A stretch of DNA of 64,000 nucleotides from contig JAKSZP010005274.1 in the NCBI GenBank assembly GCA_022478985.1, positions 186,001-250,000 of the forward strand, in the 5' to 3' direction. This DNA comes from Massospora cicadina. Its lineage: Eukaryota > Entomophthoromycota > Entomophthoromycetes > Entomophthorales > Entomophthoraceae. The notes under the pieces were generated by a model, which did not search any database, was not told the DNA's origin, and saw only the letters and a program-made list of their open reading frames with translations. The position numbers were made by a program, and so were the translations under genes. Positions 22,200 to 33,439 of the stretch are shown piece after piece (within the stretch, counting starts at the first letter, position 1; the number at the start of each line of letters is the position of its first letter).

Positions 22200-22430
22200 C
22201 TAGAGATGAACTTAGGCCTTCTTGGCCCTAACCCAACGTTTAACTAAAGTAAATCTAAGGTCATGGAGAGCGGCCAACTAGACTCCTATCGCCTGGTCCA
22301 TCTCCTCTTTATCCTTGCAGTCCACTCCCACAATCATGTCATTTAACCATGACACTGACTTTCTTCTCAGAGGATATTTTCCACACATATTAATCACCAG
22401 ACAACCATCAGAAAAAGCATGAACATCCTA
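22200..22430 (-). pseudogene. Copia-like reverse transcriptase remnant, copy 1
   Basis: On the minus strand this reads DGCLVINMCGKY, then WLNDMIVGVDCKDKEEMDQA, then LHDLRFTLVKRWVRAKK. The order resembles the Ty1/copia polymerase region (D-x-C-x-F, then Y-V-D-D-M-x-V, then F-x-M-x-D-L-G). A second, diverged copy lies at 27130-27345 with DDMIVGTNSKDK and AGLPDLKHTLDQCW. The two share TAAGGTCA and CCCACAATCATGTCAT at DNA level. Frames are broken and the assignment is by motif likeness only. Confidence 0.45.
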
Positions 22431-24628
22431 ATTGCAAAAAACTCTCTACAGATACTATCCAATGTAGCAACAATTTCCTATTCATGACTGCTCACGTCCA
22501 AAGTTAAACGCTTATGGGCAATCTCTGACGTGCTATCTTTATGTTGACCCTTAGGACACATTGGAATCCTATCCAACCTCTCCCTTGGCCGCTCAGCTCC
22601 AGATGTCCGCATAAATGACTTTTCTGTTCTTCAAGAGCATATTTAGAATAATTACTGTATTCTGCCAACTTCTATTTCATAATGTGTATCAGCGATCAGA
22701 TCACTTAGATCAATATAAGTGGAATATAAATGATAAACATGATTCTGTAAGGTAAATTTCTATTGAATTAAAATATAGTGTTTATGTGGCTCTGGTAAAA
22801 TTTCAAAGTAAGAATGGATTAAAAAAATTCCTTTTTTGGTAGCAACATTTAGGGACTTCATGATTCCCTAGTCAGTCAGCGCCTGAATTAGACTTTAGTT
22901 GCTTCATCTATTTGGTTTGATTCTTGTATACATGAGCTCTTTCTCACAGTGATTTCCCTGAACTAGGATGTTCAGAAGCCCTTTTTTCAATCCCCATTTC
23001 TGGGTTAAAGGCTTCAGCTCCGCCTCAAGTTGTAGATTTTAATACCCAATTTGGTAATATTCTTTCTGACTTCAGGTTGACTCAAAGATCTACCTCTATG
23101 ATCCTCAAAGCATGTTTCTAAGCGACCTTTAAAATCAGTTTTTTACTTTTGTAATTTTGGATGGTCAACTCAATTGTTCTTGTCTGAGTAATTTGATTTG
23201 AAATTATATCATAATTGTCTGATTGCAAGTTATTTTACCCTTAGAGGCATAAATGGGGATCAAATTTTCATGGTCAGCTTTAATGTCTTTATTGTCTTCA
23301 TTGAGTAAATCTCCTTGAGTGTCAGGTATAAGTCTTTTTTGTTAGACGTCAACCTGAGTGTTTGGTTAATTTCTTGGGCCAACTGAATTTATGGAAGGGG
23401 GTTTTTCAATTCCATCCATTATAGTAATTTGCCCACAACCTTGCCTGTCTGGTTTTTACCCTGTTTATTCCAGTGGTCAAGCAATGATCTTCAGATGTAT
23501 TCACAGCCTCATCATGACAACTGGGTTGCATGGAAGTACATAGATTATTCTTTATCCCATTTTCACCTTTCCTTTGCAGCAAAACATCTAAATTCAGAAC
23601 TCTATAACTAACTCTACACCATAGCTCTGGCACCAACAGGCTATATAGTGGAAGTTTTTTTAGGGAAGGGTCTCTGGCAAGGTGATCCCCAGTGCCCATT
23701 TTTCTAATTATCACTTTGATCCAAATTGCAATTTTTCAGAATAGGCTGATGGTAATTATATTACCAGGTAAGACCCCACCCACACTATGGTTGATGTAAA
23801 TGACACTGCCATCGTTTTTGGAAGTCATGAGGATGCCATCCTTGCTGCTATAGACCCTTGAGAGGTAAACTAAGGCGTCCAACTCCAAGTTTGACACCTT
23901 TTGAAGATTAGGTAGTACAGGTTGGTACACCCACCTTTCCCCACCATTTAATCTAAAGCCTGCGCAGCATCTTCCATCACTTGGAGGTCCTGACCAACTC
24001 TCAGGGAGTTGTGCTCAGTGCCAATGAGGACTTGTTATTTAAGGCAGTGAACTCTAGGATTGTTAGTTAAAACTGGTATAACATAACTACTTAGAGTCAG
24101 GTCCTGATGTCCATCATGTTTCCTCTTTCTAAAGTCTGGTTCCTTGTACATGTTTGTCCATTTTTAAAAAGCATTTTATGCGCTGCTCAATTTTTCCTCT
24201 GTTGTTGATCTGTGGAACTAACCACCTACAAATGGTAATGTTTACAAGTGCCTGACCCACAATAAAGTTGACTTAGAGCTTTTAGATACTCTCTTTCACG
24301 CCGCCTTCATCTACCTGAATCTCCTTCAAACAGTTGTCTGATGGGACCCAATCCCATGCCTCATGGGTGCCCACCCTCCATCAAGCTATGTAAGCATCTC
24401 TGAGTCTTTTTAAATATCGCTGATAGCTTGAGGTAGTGGCTCACCATTCACCAGGTCATCACCTGAAACCTCCTCTTTAACTTATTAAAAATTAGGCTCT
24501 ATTGCCCTGAGACAAGTGAGCGCACTGGTAAACCTGCCTTCCCACGAAAAAGGGATATCCTGGCCTTACCCACATTACCATGTGATTGCGCACATGAACA
24601 GGTGATCACAACTTGACTCAACCCTCAG
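22431..24628. other. Unassigned decayed sequence, possibly copia-derived
   Basis: No intact gene is visible. Open stretches of 60-100 codons lie on both strands (minus 23714-23406 and 23930-23736). Their position upstream of the copia-like remnant on the minus strand suggests eroded gag or integrase of that element, but no motif supports this directly. Confidence 0.25.
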
Positions 24629-25624
24629 TGTAAGTCCTGGGGATCAACTCCTTCACCTGAAAAGGGAGGAATTCCTTAATAAAACCAAGAAGAGGCACAA
24701 GAAGGCTGCTGTCCCTCTCATCACCAAGGGCTATTTTAGCCCATGTGATGGATGATTGGTGGGTCACTGCCTATCCCTTTGAATGTCTCCCCTCTTTTTG
24801 GTACTTCCTACCACCATTGAATTGTTGAACAGAATTAAGGTGCTTTTCATAAAGGTGGTGGTGGCCTATGGCCTTCATCACCGGTAAATTGTGCTTCCCA
24901 GTGTCATATCCCTAAAAATGAGGCTCAAGTCTCTCTATGGGTCTAAGGCTGGAAAACGGCAATTAAATCAATTGTTAAATTCAGGTTCAGTAGCTACTTT
25001 TCTGCCTTCCAACTTAGGCGATGTTATGACAAGCTCATCACCAACAAGTTTAGGTATCTTGAATTATAAAAATTTGAATTGGGATTGTCCCTACTGTCCC
25101 TGGCTGTGGATGCACCATGTGGACAGCCCATTTACTTTCCTAACCATGATTAGGTCAAAAGATACTTAGTAAAATCTTTGATGGTAGTCCAAATGGTAGA
25201 TGGGGTGATCCACCCACACCCCTCAGGACAATTTTTATAACTTTTTATAGTGCGTTCTATTCATGGATCTTCGCTGCATTGGGTATTAATGACTCAATGC
25301 AAACCCCCTAAATATATATGCTAAATATAAGCCAGCAGTCCCCACCAAGTTTTGCATAATGCTATATTTTTATTTACACTTTCCCTTTTTTATCATTATA
25401 ATTTTTGAATTTCCACTTCTTTAAATAAATTAAAAAATGCACAGTGTCTATTATCAGCTACGTTGTCTAATTCTGGGATTACCTGTCTAATATTAGCATT
25501 TTCCCTCTTCACTTTCTACCAAACTTTGTGATGGATGTACCAGTGGTATTATGGCTATTGCTGTGGGTGATAACTCATCCTGAGTGGCAGTGCAGGCATA
25601 TTTTTATCAGTAAGCACCATGACA
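24629..25624 (+). repeat. Solo LTR of the E family
   Basis: A 996-bp solo LTR with perfect 5-bp duplications CTCAG at 24624-24628 and 25625-25629. It starts TGTAAGTCC, as do E (TGTAAGTCTC) and the solo LTR at 54877, and ends CCATGACA like E. Peptide-level similarity to the E LTR is visible: AAVPLITKGYF near 24698-24730, LNWDCPYCPWLW near 25073-25110, and VVLWLLLWVITHPEWQ near 25540-25590. Confidence 0.88.
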
Positions 25625-25629
25625 CTCAG

Positions 25630-26423
25630 ATTAGACCTTTCGTCTGCCCACATCTTCTTGAACTCCTTGTTCCCTCACTGAGTATTGACCTGCAGAAGCT
25701 CTGGCAGGATGTTTATCTCCCAATTCTGTCAGAAAAGGTGTCTAATACCGTATAATTATTTCACAGTTCTCAAAGTATAAAGATTAAACTGTCCCCTCTT
25801 TTCAGTACTGAAGCTTCTCCAATGTATGGAGACTATTAGCTATTACATTCACCATTTTTCACCTTCCCCAGTTTTGCCACATATGGACCAAGGTCCACGT
25901 GCTCCTCCATGCCCTTCCATTGTCTAGACACCCTGTTCAATACCTGTTTTATAAGAAGACTCTACCCATATGCCACTGATCCCTCTGAATCCTTGCCTAT
26001 GCTATGGCGCAATGAACTATTCACAATGCTTCCTTTGCACAGCCTTTGACTTGCAAGAATGGACCCTAACACACATAATTGCACACTTCCAGGTACATCT
26101 TGAGATGCCTTTGAAAGTCTCCACTAATTTATCAACCATCCCTCATTCATTTTAAACTGCAGTGAGGCACTGGCACACCAATCTACCTCCCTTTATCAAT
26201 ATCTTCTATCTCCCCTTACCTTGCTTCAGGCTCTTAGGAGTCCCTGTATAATCAAACAAATTTCAATGGATCTATCTTGAATTGGGACTTCTAGTACTAA
26301 AAAATATCTGCATGCAATGCTGCTAGTTTCTGCTATTTTTAATATATGACTTATGTATTTATTAGATTTAGTAACTTATAAATCCTTTTTATGTTTAGTA
26401 AAAAATTACTTAATCTTTATTGT
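25630..26423. other. Unassigned stretch, no gene recognised
   Basis: Only short open frames are present, with no motif, repeat partner or splice pattern that I can support. Confidence 0.25.
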
Positions 26424-26530
26424 GGAGGTCAACCTTGGGGAAAATACCAAGAGAGTGACTATAACTCTTTTGTTCCCAGTGAGGTGGTGCAGGATGCACC
26501 ACCAAACCACCAGGGAACTAGCCATTAGCA
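26424..26530 (-). mobile_element. Possible SINE, copy 3 (diverged)
   Basis: GAGGTCAACCTTGGGGAAAATACCA resembles the tail-side end of the SINE copies (GAGGTGGGTCGACCTTGGGA and AAATATACCA at 801-833). GGCTAGTTCCCTGGTGG on the minus strand resembles their head. The middle is diverged and no flanking duplication was found. Confidence 0.35.
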
Positions 26531-27129
26531 AGATCAGATATAGAGTACCACAGAAGGTGCCAGAGCAGAAGTGACCTAGGGCAATGGTGTACAACGCAGT
26601 GTATAAAAGTAAATAACAAATAAACAACAGAACCTGGTTGGACCCCAAAGGGGAATCCATAACCAGGTGGAGATTGGTGCTAGGGAGCTTTGGTGCCTTG
26701 ATCTGGAGGGGACTGGGGCAGCCGAGAGGTGCACTGGATACTGCAGTTAATTTAAATAAAAAAAGTGGCCAACAATATTGGAGACCTCTTAAAGAAGTTC
26801 ACGCACACAGGTTTGCCCAAGGAACCATATACAAAAGATATAATTTACTGTGAAATTATTTATTGGGAATCTGACCAATGAGGAAAGTGGTTTCAAGGGA
26901 ACATATTTAGATAATAGGGGATGATTCATCAATTGGTAGAAGTGGTGCTAAGCCTAATTCTATCAATAGGTGCATTCTACCATTGGCCTGGATCCTGTAA
27001 CTCAGAATTGTCCAAACTTGAGTTATGGATTACAATTAGATTCAACCTGAAGTCATATTATTAGATTTGGAATGGGGCTTGAACCCCTGTTTCTTGAGCA
27101 ACCATAATAAACCATTAAGATTGAGAACA
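26531..27129. other. Unassigned stretch with LTR-like signals
   Basis: GTGTATAAAAGTAAATAAC at 26599-26617 looks like a TATA region. ATTGGTGCTAGGG at 26669 resembles the TGGTGCTC primer-binding site of D and G, but no LTR pair supports an element here. Confidence 0.25.
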
Positions 27130-27345
27130 TAGCTGGATTATTTTAATACCCCAGCTGTAACACCAGGCTGAGCATCATGCACATTCCCAGGACCAACCTG
27201 GGTATATTTGGACTGTACCCAGCATTGGTCCAGGGTATGCTTAAGGTCAGGGAGGCCTGCCAACTTTACCTTTTTGGCCTCCTGATGTACAGCTTTGTCC
27301 TTAGAGTTGGTTCCCACAATCATGTCATCATCAAGCTATGACAAC
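27130..27345 (-). pseudogene. Copia-like reverse transcriptase remnant, copy 2
   Basis: The minus strand reads LDDDMIVGTNSKDKAVHQEA followed by AGLPDLKHTLDQCWVQSKY. It aligns with copy 1 at 22200-22430 at both DNA and peptide level. The DDM position fits the catalytic motif of Ty1/copia polymerases, though the surrounding sequence is too decayed for certainty. Confidence 0.42.
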
Positions 27346-27483
27346 AAATATGCCTATCAATGGGAATGGGGATATGTGAAATGAGTGAAATGGGAGACAT
27401 TTATTAATCAAATGGACTGAATTTTACAAATCATTAGCTTTTTACCTTAAGTAAAATTGAGGCTGTCTTTGATCTAATGCGTC

Positions 27484-28626
27484 TGTTGGGATTTTTGCAC
27501 ATATTCCCAGCCTGCTAGATTACCTGGTGTTGCTAGGGGAAAATCCCTAAGGTGAAGTGAGTCAGATATCGGTTAGCCTGAGTTTTGAGGAACTACATTT
27601 GTGGGATCTTAGGATATTCACCTAGTCGTATCCATCAGGGATTGATCTGGATGAATACCTAAGATCTCATAGGGCGGAGTGGCTGACGAAATAGGGGCAT
27701 CTGATAGTGATTAACTATCAGGTGTACCAACTGGGATCAGTTGGGTTTCATCACCAACTGATTAGGAATGAATAGTGAGTTGTGAGGCAAGTGATGCCGC
27801 TTGCAACTAGCGAGTCAATCAGTTGATGAAGTGACCTGCCATAATGGGTAATAAGTCCAAATACCTAAGCAGGTCGCTAGCCAATTATGGTTGGTTTGCT
27901 TGGATCGAGAGGAAAATGTTAGGTACACATTTTCTGACTCTTTCCATTTGAGGTCTCAAGGATGTCCATTGACAGAATCCTAGTCAGGATGGGGAAGACC
28001 ATCATTGCTGAGATGAGGAAGGGTGATTCAATGACAATGGCTGCCATTTTATCATAGAGGTGCCAACTGAGGGTTAGACAGCTGAATCCCCTACTATATA
28101 ATTCCCTAGGATTTACTATAATAAAATATTTTTTTTCCAAAATTATTATAAACGTTATTATCTATAGTAATATTGCCAATTTGGTGTATAGTTAGACTAT
28201 CAGCTTCTATTGTGTCTTTCCATCTCAAGGATATTATTGCAGAAGGAAATAATTGGAAGACTCTAAGAGAGAAGAGTAAAAGATCCAAGTGGGGATCTAG
28301 AGATGAAGGAACTACAATCAGGGATAGCTGCTGACTGTGTGTTGGGCCGAGAGAGACTGTCACCAGGGTATCTTAGCAAAGATTGGGTGGACAAGAGTAT
28401 AGGGAATGAATCCCTACGAGTACTACTTACAGAGTATTTGATCGGAAGTACTGGCCAAAGCATTGGGCCTAATAATAGTTCAATCTCAACTATGGATAAT
28501 AGTCTCCATACTATTATTGATTAATACACTCTATACAACGTGATGAAGTGCACAAGGAAATTGAACCTGTGCAGTAAAAAGGTTAATGGGTTGATGGCTG
28601 ATAATTAACCTAGAGTAAAGTTTACA
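27484..28626 (+). repeat. 5' LTR of element D
   Basis: The LTR starts TGTTGGGATTTTTGC and ends TTTACA. It is collinear with 43743-44884, with roughly one difference per ten bases over the first 230 bp that I compared, mostly transitions. Confidence 0.92.
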
Positions 28627-28629
28627 AGT

Positions 28630-28647
28630 TGGTGCTCACTACAGGGG
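28630..28647 (+). other. Primer-binding site of element D
   Basis: TGGTGCTCACTACAGGGG starts 3 bp after the 5' LTR and is identical to the site of element G at 15271. Confidence 0.72.
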
Positions 28648-28899
28648 TAGTTGAGTAAAGAATCTATTATAATGTCATATAAAGAAGAAATGTGCAAGAT
28701 GTGGACTGAGACCACCTTTGAATCAGAATGCCTCAAATTCAGTGGACCATCAGGAGTTCATGGCCTTGGAAGAACGAGTCACCAAGGTGATGAAAGGAGT
28801 AGAAAATGTAGCCAACTTCAGGAATGAGTTACTTGACAAAATAAACTTATTGAAATAGAGAAGGAGACCTCATTTGAGAGGGCCTATTCCTGAAAATGG

Positions 28900-29900
28900 A
28901 GTGAGAAACAGATCGCATTTGTTTAAGAAAGTTTGATGCAGATATCTAGAAAATGATGAAAGAAGTGGAGGACTTGAAAGCTCACAGTTGTGCTTGTAAG
29001 CCTGATATGGCCATTGATGCTGAAGAGAGAAGTCCTTGCACAATACTTGGGAAGTCAAATACCCCAAGAAATATGCCACCCACCTTTAATGCCGTTTTGG
29101 AGATGACGCCCAAAGTCACTCCACAAGTTAACCAAGTAGCCAAACTGAGAGAATCGGCCCAAAATGACTTGAAGGAATTTAAAGCAACACCAAAATGCTA
29201 ACATTCCATCAGTATAATGCCCCAACGTTTTTCTGCTTGTTTGACATGACTATGAATGGATATGGGGATTGTCAAAAGGCGTTGACAGTCATGAACTGCC
29301 TGGACACTGGCTGTCAAAACCTAGTGTTACCACACTTGGAGAGGGACAACTGGTTGTATGCCGAGGCAAAGGCGGCCATAATGAAGGAGTTTGGGAGTCC
29401 AACCCACATGTCAAAATGCAAGCAGGATTTTATGGGAATTCAATTCCATAAAGATGAGTCTCTTGCTAGCTTCATGGATCGATTTTACCAGGAGTCAAAG
29501 ATCCTGGCTGGAGCAAAAGTGTTAGTTGACTTTGATGCTAGAATTGCTTTGCAAGTGGCCCTTCAGCCCTATTGCAATTTGCATCAAATGATGTATTCCA
29601 TATTTGCGATGGAGATAACTACCTCACAAATGTTAGACAACCTGAAGATTTTGGAAGTGACATTTGATGCCTTAAATAGAAGCTTCAAGTCTAATCCAGT
29701 CCAAAATCTGAATCCCACAAAGGGAAACAAAGGAGCAAAAGAGGCTACCAAATAAACTGTGCTGGAAATAAGCCCAAGGAATTCAGATGGTTAGGCAAAA
29801 AGCCAAAGGATCAGATTAATGTGGTCCAGGCCAAGGAGAAAGCAGTCGCCAAAGTCTCAGGAAAAGGGCCCGCTGCCTAGACAAGAAACAGTCTAGAGCA
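28900..29900 (+). pseudogene. Element D gag, lacking its zinc knuckle
   Basis: An open frame at 29195-29755 gives a 186-residue capsid-like protein with blocks YAEAKAAIMKEFGSP, MSKCKQDFMGIQFH and SLASFMDRFYQES. It is preceded in another frame (28953-29190) by SNTPRNMPPTFNAVLEMTPK, also seen in F. In F the capsid is followed by a knuckle, CYQCGGKGHFAVHC, then KKPKDQINVV. In D the sequence goes straight from EFRW to KKPKDQINVV, so a small internal deletion removed the knuckle. The nucleocapsid function would be lost even if the frame were open. Stops follow at 29753. Confidence 0.82.
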
Positions 29901-30299
29901 GCGGAGAAACCTGTTCCTCCCAATATCATGAATTAAGAAATAGACATTAGCGATCTGTTCATAGACTAAGAGCAGGATTGGCTATACCAAGTGGTCAACA
30001 TGGATGTGAATGCCGTGAGCAGAGCTGGGGTGAAGAAGATTGACCCCGAAATAGTTTAGGAAGTTGTCCAGCCGTACGCCTGACAACTGGCAGAGAAGAT
30101 TCAAACTGCTGAGAATCCTAATGAGTTATCAGACATCCATTTAGATGAGGCCAATTTGTCTATCCCCTAGGCGCGATAAAGGAATTGTTTCTTGACATAT
30201 TGGCGCAGATTATTCACACCCTAGATTTGGCTAATAAATCCGCCATTCACTCAGTAACTACTATGTTAAAATACTCCTAGTGTACATATATATAGATAA

Positions 30300-30720
30300 T
30301 TAAGTGAATTGAGTAAGGGTGAGGGTGATTGTCAACAGCGGAGCGCCAATCAATATTGTGTTGACCAAGCTGGTGAAGAGGATAATAATTTCTCCAAGAT
30401 TTGGAACACAAGAGAGAATATGGAACAGCTGGGCCAAACACCACCATTTACTGTGGAGCATATAGTGTGCTGCCACTATGATTCAGGTCGTTGGTGGTAT
30501 CTGCACCAGCGATAGTTTTGGCAAACCAAAACTATGATATCCTGATCGGAATGGAGTTCCTACAGAAGTATGGAGTTAAATGTAACTTTGAGGATAAAAT
30601 GTTGACCATCCTGGGTCAGACGTTACCATTGGTATACCAGAAGGATGGTGAAGCTCCATTGAATCGGAGAAACAACTTCATTAATCTGATATACAATGAT
30701 GGCATTGTACCAATTTGATA
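30300..30720 (+). pseudogene. Element D aspartic protease
   Basis: VRVIVNSGAPINIVLTKLVK (30323-30385) is the active-site region, where the catalytic D-T/S-G is changed to N-S-G. The downstream part is well kept: AIVLANQNYDILIGMEFLQK (30508-30570) and VKCNFEDKMLTILGQTLPLV. The F copy has IVNSRVHINIVSTKL at the active site. The change of the catalytic Asp to Asn predicts an inactive enzyme. A frame change separates the two halves. Confidence 0.78.
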
Positions 30721-31164
30721 CCAATTAGTTAGTAGGAAGCGACGCAAGATGCCAACAGAAACCCTAGAAAACTGGGGAATTCCATTAAGGATTAAGAAAG
30801 AAAGGACTATACCAGCCAGATCGCAGATAATAGTCAACATGGGGTTGACTTTGGAGATTCTGGAGCTGTTTTATGGAGAGGTTGGAAGCCCTGTAAGAAG
30901 TCCAGAGTGGAGCCATGGGTGGCTCCCAGGATAATAATGCTGGGCTATGGAGAAATATGAGTTCTCCCGGTGAATTTGAGCAAAAAACCAATGAAGATAA
31001 AGAGGAATCAGATCATCGATTTTATTCATATGATCCCAACAGCAGAAATAAGATGATTCCACAATTTTGGGGCTCTTGATGAAATGGGATTATTGTCCAG
31101 GGTAGCTGAAAGCATAAACCTATTGGTTGATTGGGAGCAGTTCGCTGATCTGCTGGAAGGCTAG

Positions 31165-31907
31165 TGTCAGGGACTGGTACTACTTTATCCCAGTTTGTGG
31201 TAGCAAGCCGTGAACCTGCTAACCCTGAGCTAAAGGTCCAGTATAACAAAGGGGTAGTGCGTACCATATAGAGAATGGCAAGGGCAATTGGGCGGTTTAG
31301 CCCTAAAGAAGGAAGGATTTCTTCAACCACTCCCATTCCTGTTAAAGCCAGTACACCAGCTATGTTTGGACGTGGAAGTAATGGAAGAGGGATTTGTTCA
31401 TGTATAGGTGTTTCTGCACCCATGGTTATAGGTTTTATGGAATAATTGGTTAGACTGTATAGCTTGTTTACTATATGGCATATGGAACTGTTATAATGAA
31501 AATATGTACTTAAAGGGTTTAGCAAATGATAATATTTTATTGACCGCAAAGACTAACCATCTGAATAGTCTAGTTTTATATCCCATCCAACTTCCTGGAC
31601 TTTCCTAAGTTTAATTGATTATTTTAATGGAGCACTATAATTCTTTTGAGCTTATGGGATTGCGCCTTGCATGTGATTTTGAAAGCATTGGGAAGCGTCT
31701 CAGTTTCATTGTAAATTCGTTTTGTTGCGATTAATTGACTCAATATTATTGAAATTAGGGTAATTTAAGCGATTAACTGAACAAAACTCATTGCAATCAT
31801 GATTTGATATGCAAATAATCGATCTAATTTCAGCACAAATCCTCTTGATATGAAGAATTGTATCTGAAAACTCAAAAATTCCTCTATTGTCAGGCCTTAC
31901 CCTGACA
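31165..31907. repeat. Solo LTR (unknown family) inside element D
   Basis: A 743-bp insertion begins TGTCAGGG and ends CCCTGACA, a perfect 8-bp inverted repeat. It is flanked by GCTAG (31160-31164) and GCCAG (31908-31912), a 5-bp duplication with one transition. The uninterrupted target can be read in element F near 58840-58860. TG...CA ends and a 5-bp duplication fit a solo LTR, although a short inverted-repeat DNA transposon is possible. The minus-strand open frame of 175 codons (31549-31022) runs across the junction and is not a gene. No second copy is in the window. Confidence 0.8.
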
Positions 31908-31921
31908 GCCAGCAGGAGGAG

Positions 31922-32779
31922 GTGCTTGAATTATTCAAGAAATATCAGGAAGTGTTTGCTCAGGATGACCACAATTTGGGATGTGCACAAGACATAATTC
32001 ACAAGGTCGACACTGTGGAAAATGTACTGATAAAATTGAGACCAATTCAAAGATTAAAAGCCACCAAAGTGGTAGTGGAGGATGAGATCAGCAAACTAGT
32101 GAAGCATGGGCTTCTAGTTCCATCATCAAGTCCCTGGGCGAGTCCAATTCTGATTGTGAATAAGAAGGATGGATCAAACCAGGTGGTGATTGACTACTGG
32201 AGGCTGAACAAAATTATGAAGAAGGATTCATATCCCCTACCAAGGATTAACAATGCGCTGGATCAATTAGGAGAAGTGAAGTATTTTTCCGAGATAGATC
32301 TGATCTCAGGATACTGGAAGATCGAATTGCCAGAAGAAGACCAAGAAAAATGTGCGATTATTACCGCGCAGGGGTTATACCAGCTGATGAGGATGCCCCA
32401 GGGTCTTTGCAATGCGCCCGCAATGTTCCAGAGAGCCATGGACGCGGTATTAAGCGACCTGAAGTTGTTCTGCATCCTGGTTTATCTGGATGATATCGAT
32501 GTGTTCAGTAGAACGTTTACTAAACACCTGCACCAATTGGAAGAAGTTTTTAAGAGACTGTCTGTAGATAACCTGAAGATCAAGCCAAGGAAGTGCCACT
32601 TCTTCAAGAAAGAGTTGGAATACATGGGATTTGTGATCAACTCAAGTGGATTGCAGCCGCAAACCCAGAAGATAGCAGATATAGAGTTTATGGCTGTACC
32701 AAAGAGTGTCCGAGACATCCAAGTGTTCCTTGGGATGGTTGGATACTATAGAAGATTATTTGGGACTTTGCCCAAATAG
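31922..32779 (+). pseudogene. Element D reverse transcriptase
   Basis: An unbroken 285-codon frame covers fingers, palm and thumb of a Ty3 polymerase. It reads SSSPWASPILIVNKKDGSNQ, IDYWRLNKIMKKDSYPLPRI, YFSEIDLISGYWKIELPEED, MRMPQGLCNAPAMFQRAMDA and the catalytic VYLDDIDVFSRTF. YMGFVINSSGLQPQTQKIADI and FLGMVGYYRRLF complete the thumb. All three catalytic aspartates are present. The frame stops at 32779 before RNase H, where a short frameshift follows. The solo LTR at 31165 separates it from the protease, so the polyprotein can no longer be made. Copies C and F have the same domain in worse condition. Confidence 0.9.
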
Positions 32780-32809
32780 CGAGCCTTTATTTCATTTATT
32801 AAAGGATTT

Positions 32810-33386
32810 GAAAAAAGGATTTGTATGGAATGAAGAGGCCCAGGGCTCCTTCAATGAGTTATGACGGTATCTGATAGATTTGCTGATTCTGAAATATCTG
32901 AATTTCGATTAGGAGTTTATTATTCAAACCAATGCTTTGTTGATGGCGATTGACGCCATACTGAGCCAAGTAGACAAGCTTGGGGACGAGCATCTGGTGG
33001 CATATGTGAGCTGGACACTCTCAGACGCTGAGAGGAACTACACTGTGACTGAGCAGGAATGCCTTACAGTCATATACGCATGCAAGCAGTTTCAGGTGTA
33101 TGTCCATGGAACGCACTTTAAGGTGGTGATGGACCACTCTTTGCTGCGTTGGCTGCACAATCTAAGGGAACTGGAAGAACGGTTGGCCCGATGGGCACTT
33201 AAGCTTCAGGCTTATTATTATGAGATAGTCCACCGAGCAGGGGCTTCTCATCAGAACGTGGATGTCTTATCGCAGTTGCCAATGGTCCAGTTGGTATACC
33301 TGCAGGCAGATGAGCTATTCCAAAAATGGTTAAAGGAAGAATTGGGGATGAGCCTTGAGAAATCCAAGGTGCGCTTCAAAAAGTGA
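32810..33386 (+). pseudogene. Element D RNase H
   Basis: After a frame break, FIIQTNALLMAIDAILSQVD (near 32917-32975) is the first RNase H strand, with the usual catalytic Asp as Asn. NYTVTEQECLTVIYACKQF carries the glutamate and VVMDHSLLRWLHN the later aspartate. HRAGASHQNVDVLSQLPM is the conserved carboxy end. The frame is open from 32937 to 33386. Confidence 0.87.
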
Positions 33387-33439
33387 TGGAAAACACCGAG
33401 ACTATGGATGAACAAGTATTCAAGATGATCAATGGGAAG

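Noticed and set aside
27919..28463. Several antisense frames in the D LTR (also at 44363-44654)
   Set aside because: The copies differ by stops and indels and the peptides are low-complexity; unlike the E LTR, no peptide block is better conserved than the DNA.
30871..31062. Minus-strand frames overlapping the D protease-polymerase linker
   Set aside because: They are out-of-phase readings of degraded pol with no independent support.
31022..31549. 175-codon open frame on the minus strand
   Set aside because: It runs across the junction of the 743-bp solo LTR and element D, has no motif, and lacks any coding support on the D side.
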